Shown here piece by piece: positions 19,966 through 28,040 of a DNA stretch of 64,000 nt. Within the stretch, counting starts at the first letter, position 1. Each line of letters starts with the position of its first letter. A program made the position numbers and the translations under genes. Origin of the DNA: Stenotrophomonas sp. ESTM1D_MKCIP4_1 (GTDB lineage: Bacteria > Pseudomonadota > Gammaproteobacteria > Xanthomonadales > Xanthomonadaceae); assembly GCF_003086895.1 (NCBI RefSeq), contig NZ_CP026004.1:1834731-1898730 (forward strand). Reading direction: 5' to 3'. The notes under the pieces were generated by a model that saw nothing but the letters and a program-made list of their open reading frames with translations, was not told where the DNA came from and did no database searches.

Positions 19966-20840
19966 TCTTCTGGAGGTGCAGAAAATGCATCGCGTGGTGG
20001 CAACACTTCGTATTTGAACATTACCTTGTCGTCAATAGGTCCGATAAGATGTTCTCTCTCGGCGTGGTGCGCTCGGCCACTGCGCGTAGCTGCGACAAAC
20101 CAAAACGAATTTCCCACATATTCCTCAGTAATATCGAATGAGAAGTTTCCGTGGCTGTTCCATTGAGCCCCCCTTGTTCGAATGTCATTTACCGTGCTTA
20201 TTGAATTGGGATAGACTAAATACTCGACGGACTGGCCTTGCGGATCACTTCCGACAATTTTGAATTCGAGTCTGTCGCCTGGGCGTAGTTTTGATTGGGT
20301 CTCGATTGACTTTCCGCCCCCTAATGAGTAGTTATTCCCAAGGTTATCTTGAGCCATTTCAATTCGCGGATAATATGATTCGCTAGTTTCCATTTTGCTA
20401 AAATGCCTCGTGATTTCCGAGCGAATTTTTCCTGAGATTCCTATCGCCAGATGTATTTCGTGCGGCATGAAATCTCTACGATGTGCATCTGGGTTGCGCA
20501 GGTCTCCGAGTATTTTTAGTAGGCACTCTAGCTCGCGAAGATTGGGAAATATCGTTGAAATTCCTTTTTCCCAGTTCTTTTTGATAATTGTTGATAGGTC
20601 GTAAAAATCCGCGTAGTAGATAAGGCGGGGATCGACCCCGCCTCTCTTTTTCGCCTCCTGAGCCGCACGGAATTTCCAATTCTCAAGCCGGTCAAGAGTC
20701 ACCCCGCTGGATTCTATCCAGCTCTCGCCTAGCGTGGAGCGAAGTGTGAATTGAATGGCGTCCCGTAAGCTATTCTCAACTTGTCGTAGTGCAGCGCTTG
20801 CGCCGCTGGCCTCAAAAAATTCGTCGTCATTAATTTTCAT
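19962..20840 (-). CDS. HEPN-domain protein, Swt1-like, putative defence or RNase
   Basis: 292 residues, AT-rich coding. The N-terminal half is helical: residues 72-95 (LIYYADFYDLSTIIKKNWE) precede LGDLRNPDAHRRDF, which carries the HEPN signature Rx4H (Arg115 and His120). This looks like the HEPN domain found in Swt1-related proteins. The C-terminal half (about 160-290) is beta-rich and unassigned. HEPN proteins are often RNases in anti-phage or toxin systems. It sits convergent with the RM pair and the IS remnant, which supports a defence role, but no antitoxin neighbour is evident. Confidence 0.65.
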   Translation of the reverse strand: MKINDDEFFEASGASAALRQVENSLRDAIQFTLRSTLGESWIESSGVTLDRLENWKFRAAQEAKKRGGVDPRLIYYADFYDLSTIIKKNWEKGISTIFPNLRELECLLKILGDLRNPDAHRRDFMPHEIHLAIGISGKIRSEITRHFSKMETSESYYPRIEMAQDNLGNNYSLGGGKSIETQSKLRPGDRLEFKIVGSDPQGQSVEYLVYPNSISTVNDIRTRGAQWNSHGNFSFDITEEYVGNSFWFVAATRSGRAHHAEREHLIGPIDDKVMFKYEVLPPRDAFSAPPED

Positions 20841-21055
20841 TTCTGACCTGTGGCCTTGTGAGTTTTGGTCAATAAATTTTTGATGGTGACATGTTGTCTT
20901 TAAGGGTGTACTGAAGAATTCCCAGCGCTATCGGCCGTTAACCGGCAGTGTGAGCGATCATGGCAGCTCATGTCGAGACGCCATTCATGTAGCTTACATT
21001 CGGCGTGCCGGAGTTCAACCGGATCCTGCGAGCGGGTATTCGCCGATGCTGAACG

Positions 21056-21553
21056 TTGGTCCAGGAGATATGTCTGCCAAGCACTCTGATAGTCGTTCTG
21101 AAAACCACCGCCGTTGTTGTGTCCGCTGCGCTTCCGTTGCTGACGATTTGGTTCATCCATCGGCGAGGGGCGCCGAGCGTGCGTTCCGCGTTGGGTTCAG
21201 GGTTGAGTGTGAATGCCCCTCGCCGGATTTCCGGTACATCCATGACCTTGGTGATGGTCGATGGGAAAGAGGATCGGGAGCACTACTTCTTCGACACAAC
21301 AGCCTTCTACATGCGGCGGGGGCCTGCGCTCACGGCGGTTCCGCTCTCGCAGATCACCTCAGTCACACGAACCTCCGATGTCATCTACGGGCGCTACGTC
21401 TGGCAGGTGTGCTTCAGCAGGGCAGCGGGTCGCAGGTGCGTCACGTTCACCAACAACCTGACCTTGTTCAACCGAGACTTCCTGCTCTTCATTGAGGTGG
21501 TGCGGAAGGCCAATCCGCTCGCGACCGCTGACCGGGCGGGCGTCCGGTTCTAG
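21056..21553 (+). CDS. Small membrane-anchored protein of unknown function
   Basis: 165 residues if the TTG at 21056 is used, the first possible start after an in-frame stop at 21050. The next ATG (21242) would remove the membrane helix. One hydrophobic helix lies at about residues 9-33, followed by a basic HRRG. A beta-rich cytoplasmic part follows, with YFFDTTAFYMRRG and PLSQITSVTRTSDVIYGRYVWQV, perhaps PH-like. No family recognised. The start is uncertain; the 5' end may be damaged. Confidence 0.5.
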   Translation: MVQEICLPSTLIVVLKTTAVVVSAALPLLTIWFIHRRGAPSVRSALGSGLSVNAPRRISGTSMTLVMVDGKEDREHYFFDTTAFYMRRGPALTAVPLSQITSVTRTSDVIYGRYVWQVCFSRAAGRRCVTFTNNLTLFNRDFLLFIEVVRKANPLATADRAGVRF

Positions 21554-21574
21554 CTTCGGCCGACGCAGGCAGAG

Positions 21575-21598
21575 CATCCACGCATGGCGTGGATCTAC
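21575..21598 (-). repeat. SMAG REP element, ATCCACGC subfamily
   Basis: Hairpin CATCCACGC-ATG-GCGTGGAT closed by CTAC, so GTAG is on the minus strand. It lies just after the membrane-protein gene and explains a spurious upstream start (MAWIY) for the following dehydrogenase. Confidence 0.8.
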
Positions 21599-21628
21599 AC
21601 TGGGCTTCCCCCCTACGGAAGCTCGCCC

Positions 21629-22411
21629 ATGTACACTGGCAAAGTCGCGGTAGTCACCGGCTCCACCAGCGGTATCGGTCTTGGCATCGCCACGGCACTG
21701 GCGCGGCAGGGGGCCGATATCGTGCTCAATGGCTTTGGGGATGCGCAGGACATCGAACACATCCGTTCCAACCTGGAGACTGAGTTCGGTGTACGGGTAG
21801 CGCACGACGGTGCCGACCTTTCCCGTGGCGAAGCAGTACGCGAAATGATCGCCCGGACCGTGGCCACCATGGGCCGTATCGACATCCTGGTGAACAACGC
21901 GGGCATCCAGTACACCGCGTCCATAGAGGAGTTCCCCGTCGAGAAGTGGGACGCGATCCTGGCGCTGAACCTATCAGCGGTGTTCCACGCAACGGCAGCG
22001 GCCTTGCCCCACATGAAGCAGCAGGGGTTCGGCCGCATCATCAACATCGCATCGGTACACGGGCTGGTGGGCTCGGTGAACAAGTCGGCCTATGTGGCGG
22101 CCAAACATGGCGTGGTCGGGTTTACCAAGGTGACCGCGCTGGAGAACGCGGGCACGGGCATCACCGCCAACGCCATCTGCCCCGGCTGGGTGCGGACGCC
22201 GCTGGTCGAACAGCAGATCACCGCGCTGGCGGAGCGGGAAGGAACCGACCAGGAATCCGCCGCGCGGGAGCTGCTGGCTGAGAAGCAGCCCTCGCTGCAG
22301 TTCGTGACGCCGGAGCAGCTGGGCGACATGGTGGCGTTTCTGGCATCGGAAGCCGCCGCCCAGGTGACGGGCACGGCGCTTCCGATGGATGGTGGTTGGA
22401 CGGCACGCTAA
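21629..22411 (+). CDS. 3-hydroxybutyrate dehydrogenase (SDR family)
   Basis: 260 residues from the ATG at 21629 (MYTGKVAVVTGSTSGIG); the longer frame starts within a REP. It has the Rossmann motif TGSTSGIG, the NNAG motif and the catalytic Ser/Tyr/Lys set (SVHGLVGS, YVAAK). The C-terminal segment EKQPSLQFVTPEQLGDMVAFL and the ending DGGWTAR are typical of bacterial D-3-hydroxybutyrate dehydrogenase. It oxidises 3-hydroxybutyrate to acetoacetate with NAD+. Its codon use looks like the core genome although it lies between accessory genes. Confidence 0.85.
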   Translation: MYTGKVAVVTGSTSGIGLGIATALARQGADIVLNGFGDAQDIEHIRSNLETEFGVRVAHDGADLSRGEAVREMIARTVATMGRIDILVNNAGIQYTASIEEFPVEKWDAILALNLSAVFHATAAALPHMKQQGFGRIINIASVHGLVGSVNKSAYVAAKHGVVGFTKVTALENAGTGITANAICPGWVRTPLVEQQITALAEREGTDQESAARELLAEKQPSLQFVTPEQLGDMVAFLASEAAAQVTGTALPMDGGWTAR

Positions 22412-22465
22412 CCGAGGCGTGCCGGAGTTGTGGGATCAGCGGATGGTGCTCTGGCGGCCATCAGC

Positions 22466-22807
22466 TCAGCCCTTGTTTGCAGCAAAGTATGCGCGTAGCT
22501 CGCTGAGGCTGGCCAGACCGGTGCAGGAGGATCGCGCGTATGTCATCAGCGTTTCCTTCTCCTTCGCACGCTCAATCGCGTTGGGATCGCCGGATGCTGC
22601 GGCCGTTGCGACCTCGGCGCGTGCTTCAGCAATAAAGTCGGCCAGACAGTCTTCCAGCTTCCACGCCGCATAGTGAAAGGCAGGGAAGGACCTTATTCGT
22701 CTGTCTTTCACAGAATCGAGCGCCTTCTGCAGCTCCTCGATGTGCTCAGGATAGTCCTTGAGCGTGTCACGCAGTTTGGAAGGGATGGGGGGAGGGGGCA
22801 GGGACAT
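22466..22807 (-). CDS. Small hypothetical protein (113 aa)
   Basis: 113 residues from the ATG at 22807 (MSLPPPPIPSKLRD). It is helical, with no signal or membrane segment. Visible segments are LKDYPEHIEELQKALDSV and HYAAWKLEDCLADFIAEARAEV, suggesting a coiled or helical-bundle protein. It lies 46 nt downstream of another small gene on the same strand, probably one transcript. No family recognised. Confidence 0.6.
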   Translation of the reverse strand: MSLPPPPIPSKLRDTLKDYPEHIEELQKALDSVKDRRIRSFPAFHYAAWKLEDCLADFIAEARAEVATAAASGDPNAIERAKEKETLMTYARSSCTGLASLSELRAYFAANKG

Positions 22808-22853
22808 GGCAGATATCCATTCAGAGCGTCGAAAGCGTGGCGGGCGCGGTTTG

Positions 22854-23213
22854 TCAGGCAGGCCTGACTTCCCTGCACACCAGCTCGGCCAATTCCCTGC
22901 AGGTGAAGAACAACCCTTCCACCACGCCTTCATCCAGATGCCGTTCTGGCGACGCCACGGCTTGGCAGCGGCTGGCCGCGTGCAGCATTTCCACTGCGGT
23001 GAGAATGCCTACGGCGGCGCGGTCGATGCGGGCGAGGGATTGGCGGCGGCCTTCGGTGAGGCGTTCTTCCGGCCAGAGCATGCCGTCAGACCCTTCGCCG
23101 TCTCGGATGCGCCTGAGGCAGCCCTGGAAGGTGCTCAGTTCGGAGACGGGGTTGTCGTCGTCGTCGTTGATGGGATCTTGGGCGGGGAAGGGCGGGCCCT
23201 TGCGATTCGTCAT
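22854..23213 (-). CDS. Small hypothetical protein (119 aa) behind a long structured leader
   Basis: 119 residues from the ATG at 23213 (MTNRKGPPFPAQDP). It has an acidic run DDDD near residue 17, then helical segments (LSTFQGCLRRIRDG, RIDRAAVGILTAVEM) and a Cys-containing end. The frame stays open upstream to about 23498 with odd composition, so a longer protein is formally possible. Frequent small genes of this look in xanthomonads suggest a phage or satellite origin, which I cannot prove. It pairs with the 113-residue gene downstream. Confidence 0.6.
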   Translation of the reverse strand: MTNRKGPPFPAQDPINDDDDNPVSELSTFQGCLRRIRDGEGSDGMLWPEERLTEGRRQSLARIDRAAVGILTAVEMLHAASRCQAVASPERHLDEGVVEGLFFTCRELAELVCREVRPA

Positions 23214-23773
23214 GGTGTCGGCTTCCGTAGCTGTACTTAACAGCGCCCCCGTGCGAAAGACGGGTGGCGGACGGTACGTGGCTGCAAACCGGGATGCCAA
23301 TGTGCCATTAGCCGGTGGGTCCGAAAACCCCCACGCACCGCCCGCCATAGAGGCCGACGGATTGCCCGCCGGCACCGCTTCAGGACGGTGCCGGCGGGCA
23401 AACGCATACAACAAGCACATTTGCAACGCGGGTTTGCAGACCCGGCCACCCTTTTCCGGTGGCGCGCCATGTTGTGTACGGCTGCACTTTCGATTCAATG
23501 AGAAAAATCGGAAAGCTTCGTAGGAATCGTCAGCACTGCAAAAAGTGTCGCATGTCTGCCCAATGGCAAGAACGACAACACAAGACGCGAAAGCGCCACC
23601 GAGCGGTCTACATCGACATCAAATGACGCAAGCAACCCGACAACCCACACAACACGTGACGCTTCCCGCTTGCGAAGCGTTGCATGAACCATTCCCACGA
23701 AAAGCGCGACTAACCCAAAAAACCTCGCATCCAGCCACACGAACGTGCCAGATGCGACAGTGCCATGGCACCA
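23214..23773 (-). other. Structured leader region, possible ncRNA
   Basis: 560 bases between two minus-strand genes with no convincing gene. The part nearest the 119-residue gene holds a strong hairpin: 14-bp arms TGCCCGCCGGCACC/GGTGCCGGCGGGCA around a loop CTTCAGGA-like, near 23361-23402. Several further GC-rich inverted segments lie between 23250 and 23330. The strand upstream (23500-23770) is poorer in GC and carries a weak 81-codon minus-strand frame from a GTG (23495-23740), which I do not trust. Its role is unknown; see findings. Confidence 0.45.
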
Positions 23774-24850
23774 TCACGCCCGCTGCAGCCGACGCAGCCA
23801 CGTATCCCACGATTCGACCCGCACGCGCGGCGTGGTCTGCAGTTCGTACTCGTGGCGCTTGCGGCTTTCCGGCAGATCGTCGCGGGTGCGCCCGCCGATG
23901 ACGATCGAACGGATGTTGATGTCCTTGTCCGGGTCCACCTGCAGCGGCCCCACCGGACCCAGAAACGCGTTGTACAACGGGCTGCCACGCTCGGCCTCCG
24001 CCCGGATGCGGTGCAGCTCGCACGGCACACGGTCCGGGTTGCGGTAGCAGTACGCAGCGCGGTCACGCAGCTGGCCAGCCGCCTGCTGCACCTTGTGGTT
24101 GAACGCCTGGTAGTGGTTGCTGTTGACCAGATTGAACTCAGCGCCTTTCACCTCGATGAGGATGACGTCCATGCGCGAGCGCCCGGTAAATACCGCGAAA
24201 TCCACATAGCCATCGCCAATGGGCAGCTCTGAAAAACAGATGTATTCGCCAGCCGGCGCGCTCAGCCCTTCGGCCATGATGGACAGATCCTGCTTGAGCA
24301 GGCGCTGCAGCTCGCGTTCGCCGCTGCCGGCCTCCACCAGCGCCCGCACCGATGCGGCGGTGATCATGCGGTCGGCAATATCCAGCTTCCGCTTGGTGAT
24401 GCGGGCATCTTCCGGCCAGGGCGAGCCATCGAAGGGACGCCTGGACAGGCGCAGCTTTTCGGCGGCGCCGAGGATGCGCGGATTGTTGCTGGTGCGATCC
24501 AGAAGTTCGTCCGGGTCGCAGCCCAGCAGTGCGATGGCGTCATCCTTGCATATGGGCTGCCAAGTGATGCCAGGGGCAATACGCACCTGGTCGAAGGTAT
24601 CGCCGGATGCATCGTCCTTTTCGTAATGTTCGATGTAGACCTGCGCGCCGAGGGCCAGGCCGCCCTCTTCAATACGGGTGATGACGGTCTTGATGGCATT
24701 GGTTACTGAAGGGCCATCGTTGGAGTCGCCCAGGTCGGTGATGAGCACGCCCGTGCCGCCTTCCGTGGCGAAAACGCGAAGGCGGCACATGCCATTCGCG
24801 GTGGGCGGGTAATCGCGGGCGTAGCTCAGTACCGTGTCTATGATCTTCAT
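23774..24850 (-). CDS. Shedu-type (SduA/DUF4263) nuclease, anti-phage candidate
   Basis: 358 residues from the ATG at 24850. Residues 1-165 form an N-terminal domain of unknown fold. Residues about 175-300 match the Shedu nuclease pattern: ERELQRLLKQD with Glu180, then FSELPIGDGYVDFAVF with Asp217, and DVILIEVKG with Glu233 and Lys235, followed by HKVQQAAGQLRD with Gln260. This is a PD-(D/E)xK arrangement. Single-gene Shedu systems protect against phages. No partner gene is needed, in agreement with its solitary position. Confidence 0.75.
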   Translation of the reverse strand: MKIIDTVLSYARDYPPTANGMCRLRVFATEGGTGVLITDLGDSNDGPSVTNAIKTVITRIEEGGLALGAQVYIEHYEKDDASGDTFDQVRIAPGITWQPICKDDAIALLGCDPDELLDRTSNNPRILGAAEKLRLSRRPFDGSPWPEDARITKRKLDIADRMITAASVRALVEAGSGERELQRLLKQDLSIMAEGLSAPAGEYICFSELPIGDGYVDFAVFTGRSRMDVILIEVKGAEFNLVNSNHYQAFNHKVQQAAGQLRDRAAYCYRNPDRVPCELHRIRAEAERGSPLYNAFLGPVGPLQVDPDKDINIRSIVIGGRTRDDLPESRKRHEYELQTTPRVRVESWDTWLRRLQRA

Positions 24851-24963
24851 GCGGCCATCGGGTTCCTTTTCTGCGGGCGCGCAGACGTTAGGTGTCGTTC
24901 TGCGCGGTGGCAATCAGGAAAGCCCTACAGGGGCGCGATGGTGCGGACAGCGGCCGCTGCATT

Positions 24964-24986
24964 CGCCGGGCATCACCCGGCGCTAC
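24964..24986 (-). repeat. SMAG REP element, CGCCGGG subfamily
   Basis: Hairpin CGCCGGGC-AT-CACCCGGCG closed by CTAC, in the gap between the Shedu gene start and the AraC gene end. The same subfamily occurs at 13955-13977. Confidence 0.75.
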
Positions 24987-25002
24987 TCGAACGTGGATGC
25001 AA

Positions 25003-25890
25003 TCACCGGCTGCTGCGGCTGCGTTGCTGGATCCGTGCGACATCCTTGGCCGGTGGGTGGCCAAACGCGCGCGCATACTCGCGGCTGAACTGGGTAGGGC
25101 TTTCATAGCCCACGGTGTGAGCGGCGCGGATGACACTGCAACCGGAGGCCAGCAGGTGCGTGCGTGCCTGCAGCAGGCGCACCTGCTTCTGGTATTGCAC
25201 CGGGCTGAGCGAGGTGACCGCCTTGAAGTGGCGGTGGAAGGCGGAAACGCTCATGGCCGCATCCGCAGCCAGATCTTCCACGCGCCAGCGGCGGGCGTAA
25301 TCGCGGCGGATGGCCTGGATGGCCTGGTTGACGCGCGCCAGGGCGCTGTCCGGGCTGGCGATATCGCGCAGCATCCAGCCCATGGGGCCCTGCAGCACGC
25401 GGTACAGGATTTCACGTTCGTAGGCGGGGGCCAGCGCGGCGATGTCGGCCGGGTGCTGCATGAGGCGCAGCAGGCGCAGCCACGCATCCAGCAGTTGCGG
25501 GGTGACCGAGGCAACGGAAAACCCTCTTGCCTGCGGGGCGGGCGCAGCTTCGGGGAGGTCGTTCAACAGGCTGGCCAGCAGCATCGGGTCCAGGCTGAGT
25601 GCGACGGCCAGGTAGGGTGCACCGCTGGGACTGCTGCGCACGACGCCCGCCGCGGGCAGATCGATGGACATCACAAAGTACGTGGCCGGGTCGTAGTGCA
25701 GGGTCTGCTCGCCGACGGTCATCGACTTGCTGCCCTGCAGGATGAGGTTGATCATCGGCTCGTACACCGCCGCCAACTCATGTTCGGGCACGGCGCCCTG
25801 CACCATGGACACCCGTGGAATGCCGGTTTCGGTGCGGCGGTTCTGGGCATGCGCGGTCAGTGCGCGTAGTTCTTCAAGCAGGCTTTCCAT
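25003..25890 (-). CDS. AraC-family transcriptional regulator
   Basis: 295 residues. Residues about 15-170 match the AraC_N type ligand domain (MVQGAVPEHELAAVYEPMINLILQG). Residues 195-290 carry two helix-turn-helix units (VEDLAADAAMSVSAFHRHFKAV and AAHTVGYESPTQFSREY). It is divergent from the SDR/VOC/SnoaL genes with 133 nt between starts, so it most likely controls them and itself. The inducer is unknown. Confidence 0.88.
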   Translation of the reverse strand: MESLLEELRALTAHAQNRRTETGIPRVSMVQGAVPEHELAAVYEPMINLILQGSKSMTVGEQTLHYDPATYFVMSIDLPAAGVVRSSPSGAPYLAVALSLDPMLLASLLNDLPEAAPAPQARGFSVASVTPQLLDAWLRLLRLMQHPADIAALAPAYEREILYRVLQGPMGWMLRDIASPDSALARVNQAIQAIRRDYARRWRVEDLAADAAMSVSAFHRHFKAVTSLSPVQYQKQVRLLQARTHLLASGCSVIRAAHTVGYESPTQFSREYARAFGHPPAKDVARIQQRSRSSR

Positions 25891-26023
25891 GGCCGCATTG
25901 GACGCTGCGCACCGGGCCGGTGCAAGCGGTAAAGCAGGATTGGGCAGGAATGGGCGAGGATCCGGGCAGCTGGCCGGGGCCCGGCTGCCTATCGTGAGGG
26001 CCTGTCCTCAACACGGAATCCCC

Positions 26024-26767
26024 ATGTCCATCACCCTTATCACCGGCGGCAGCCGTGGCATTGGCGCCAGCACGGCGTTGGCCTGTGCGCGCCGTGGCCA
26101 CGGCGTCATCCTTACCTATCAGACGCAGGCTGCTGCTGCCCAGGCGGTGGTGCGGCAGATTGCCGATGAAGGCGGCCTGGCGGTGGCGTTGCCGCTGGAT
26201 GTCGGCCAGGTACACACGTTTGGGGAGTTCCGCGCGGAGGTGGAGCGCACGCTGGCATCGGCATGGCCGAACGGGCAGCTGACCGGGTTGGTGAACAACG
26301 CCGGGCATGGTCTGTTCAACCCCATCGCCACGGTAAGCGAGGCGCAGTTCGATGGCCTGTTCAACGTGCACCTGAAAGGCCCGTTCTTCCTGACCCAGAC
26401 GTTGCTGCCGTTGCTGGGCCCGCAGGCGTCCATCGTGAACGTGACCAGCGCCACCACGCGGGTGGCCACCGCCGGCGTAGCGCCGTATGCGGCGTTCAAG
26501 GGCGGGCTGGAGGTGCTGACGCGCTACATGGCCAAGGAGTTTGGTCCGCAGGGCATCCGGGTGAATTCCGTTTCGCCCGGGCCGATCCGGACCGAACTGG
26601 GCGGCGGCCTGGACGCGGCCTTCGAGACGGCACTGTCGGCGCAGACGGCGCTGGGCCGGGTAGGCGAGCCGGACGAGGTGGCCAAGGTGATTGCAGCGCT
26701 GCTGGGCGCGGACAGCGGCTGGGTGACGGCGCAGAGCGTGGACGTGTCTGGCGGCTATGTCATCTGA
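26024..26767 (+). CDS. SDR-family oxidoreductase
   Basis: 247 residues from the ATG at 26024. TGGSRGIG, NNAGHG, the Ser in VTSATTRV, YAAFK (Tyr/Lys) and the ending DVSGGYVI give a classical short-chain dehydrogenase of 3-oxoacyl reductase type. The substrate cannot be read. It is first of three genes divergent from the AraC regulator; the VOC gene starts 21 nt later. A detoxification role for reactive carbonyls is inference. Confidence 0.85.
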   Translation: MSITLITGGSRGIGASTALACARRGHGVILTYQTQAAAAQAVVRQIADEGGLAVALPLDVGQVHTFGEFRAEVERTLASAWPNGQLTGLVNNAGHGLFNPIATVSEAQFDGLFNVHLKGPFFLTQTLLPLLGPQASIVNVTSATTRVATAGVAPYAAFKGGLEVLTRYMAKEFGPQGIRVNSVSPGPIRTELGGGLDAAFETALSAQTALGRVGEPDEVAKVIAALLGADSGWVTAQSVDVSGGYVI

Positions 26768-26788
26768 CCACGGCGAAGGAGGTGTCTG

Positions 26789-27190
26789 ATGTTGGACCAT
26801 GTATTTCTGACCGTTGCCGATACGCAACGCGCCATTGCGTTCTACGCGCAGGTGCTGCCGGTGCTGGGTATTGACCGCCGCCTGGATTACGACGGGCGGC
26901 AGGGCCCACCGGGGCACCCGGATCTGAAAGGGTTTGGGGCGGACGGGCGGGTGTTCTTCTGGCTGCGGCAGGGGCTGCCGGCACCGCAGGCCGTGCATGT
27001 GGGCTTTGCCGCTGCATCGACGGCGCTGGTGGACGCGGCGTTCGCGGCGGCACTGGCTGCGGGCGCAACGGTCATTCATCCGCCGGGTGCACAGCTGCAC
27101 TATGAGCCGCGCTACTACGCTGCGCAGGTGCGGGATCTGGATGGCTACAGCCTGGAGTTCGTGCACAAGCCCTGGCAACACGGAGCATGA
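26789..27190 (+). CDS. VOC-family (glyoxalase/bleomycin-resistance fold) protein
   Basis: 133 residues. It starts MLDHVFLTVADTQRAIAFY, the usual first beta-alpha unit of vicinal oxygen chelate proteins with the metal-site His4. The end has VRDLDGYSLEFVHKPW with the conserved Glu. It is preceded by AAGGAGG near 26775, a strong ribosome-binding site. Its stop overlaps the next gene by four bases. The activity could be a lyase, a dioxygenase or a binding protein. Confidence 0.85.
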   Translation: MLDHVFLTVADTQRAIAFYAQVLPVLGIDRRLDYDGRQGPPGHPDLKGFGADGRVFFWLRQGLPAPQAVHVGFAAASTALVDAAFAAALAAGATVIHPPGAQLHYEPRYYAAQVRDLDGYSLEFVHKPWQHGA

Positions 27191-27543
27191 TGCGCATGCC
27201 TGTTTCGATGGCGCTGATGCAGCGCGTAGCCGAGACCCTTGCGGCGGCGACCAATGCGTTTGATGTTGATGGAGCGGTATCGCTGTTTACGCCTGATGCG
27301 GTGATTGATGACCCCTCTACCGGTCAGCGCTTTGACGGCGCTGCCGGGGTGCGCGCGTACATCGAGCGCTACTTCGTGGGTTACCACACGGTGACACGCA
27401 TTCTTTCGGTGGAACCCGAGGCCCGCGCGCGGGCGTGCGTGCGGGTGGATTTCAAAGGCGACTTCGGCCACGAGACGGGACGCCTCGTGATGGCGCTGGA
27501 CGCGGCGGGGCGCATCAGGCGTATCGATGCGGATCTGGATTGA
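27187..27543 (+). CDS. SnoaL/NTF2-like protein
   Basis: 118 residues, start overlapping the VOC stop (ATGA). The pattern TNAFDVDGAVSLFTPDAVIDDPSTGQ followed by beta strands fits the NTF2-like cone fold, used by small isomerases, hydrolases and polyketide-type cyclases. Last gene of the AraC-linked unit. No catalytic residues can be assigned by eye. Confidence 0.75.
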   Translation: MMRMPVSMALMQRVAETLAAATNAFDVDGAVSLFTPDAVIDDPSTGQRFDGAAGVRAYIERYFVGYHTVTRILSVEPEARARACVRVDFKGDFGHETGRLVMALDAAGRIRRIDADLD

Positions 27544-27568
27544 ACGCTTACGCGGAACCGGGGGTTGC

Positions 27569-27868
27569 CTAGGGACCGTAAAGCGCTTCCGGGTCGAGCC
27601 CGGCCAGGACGAGCACGCGGTCCCGCCGGACTTGTTGTACCCACGCGGCAAACATCCGCGCCTCGCTCAACATGCCGGTACTGCCGCAGTCGGGGCAAAT
27701 CAGTTCGATGTCTGGGCCGACCTGCCGGAGACCACCGGGTTCGGAATAGCGACGTTCACTTCCACAGCTCGCGCATGCGCAGTGCAGCGCTTCTACCCGC
27801 TCGACGGTTCCGTTGGGGCGAAGCAGCGGCCGGATGCGAAGCACCCGGAAGGCGGAAGGAGCGTTCAT
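27569..27868 (-). CDS. Small zinc-ribbon-like hypothetical protein
   Basis: 99 residues. Two Cys pairs (CASCG at about 32-36 and CPDCG at about 58-62) are spaced as in a zinc ribbon. The C-terminal third is helical (RMFAAWVQQVRRDRVLVLAGL). It is convergent with the SnoaL gene. No family recognised, but the Cys pattern and clean frame support a real gene. Confidence 0.6.
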   Translation of the reverse strand: MNAPSAFRVLRIRPLLRPNGTVERVEALHCACASCGSERRYSEPGGLRQVGPDIELICPDCGSTGMLSEARMFAAWVQQVRRDRVLVLAGLDPEALYGP

Positions 27869-27999
27869 GTGTCGAGCCGGTAAAGGGCTAGACAGGGGGG
27901 CGAAGGATTCGCACCACAGAGGAGCCAGATGGAACCACCATACAGCACGCGCGCGCCAGCGCGCTCACGCGTTGCATGCAGCAGGCAGGTCGAGGGACT

Positions 28000-28023
28000 G
28001 TATAGCCGAGCCCAGGCTCGGCT
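28000..28023 (+). repeat. Divergent SMAG-like REP element
   Basis: Hairpin AGCCGAGCC-CA-GGCTCGGCT preceded by GTAT instead of GTAG. It lies in the 172-base gap between the zinc-ribbon gene and the CheW-like gene, where nothing else is seen. Confidence 0.5.
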
Positions 28024-28040
28024 CCGCAGGTAATCCCTGG

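Noticed and set aside
20950..21495. Plus-strand frame overlapping the small membrane protein
   Set aside because: Translation is His/Arg/Leu-rich shadow of the frame that shows a membrane helix and strand pattern.
22412..23500. CRISPR array or tandem repeats
   Set aside because: No regularly spaced direct repeats were found here or elsewhere in the window; the repeats are dispersed palindromes.
22673..23523. Plus-strand frames across the two small minus-strand genes
   Set aside because: Low-complexity shadow; the minus-strand proteins have sensible starts and composition.
23495..23740. 81-codon minus-strand frame after the Shedu gene
   Set aside because: GTG start without ribosome-binding site, overlapping the candidate leader; not trusted as a gene.
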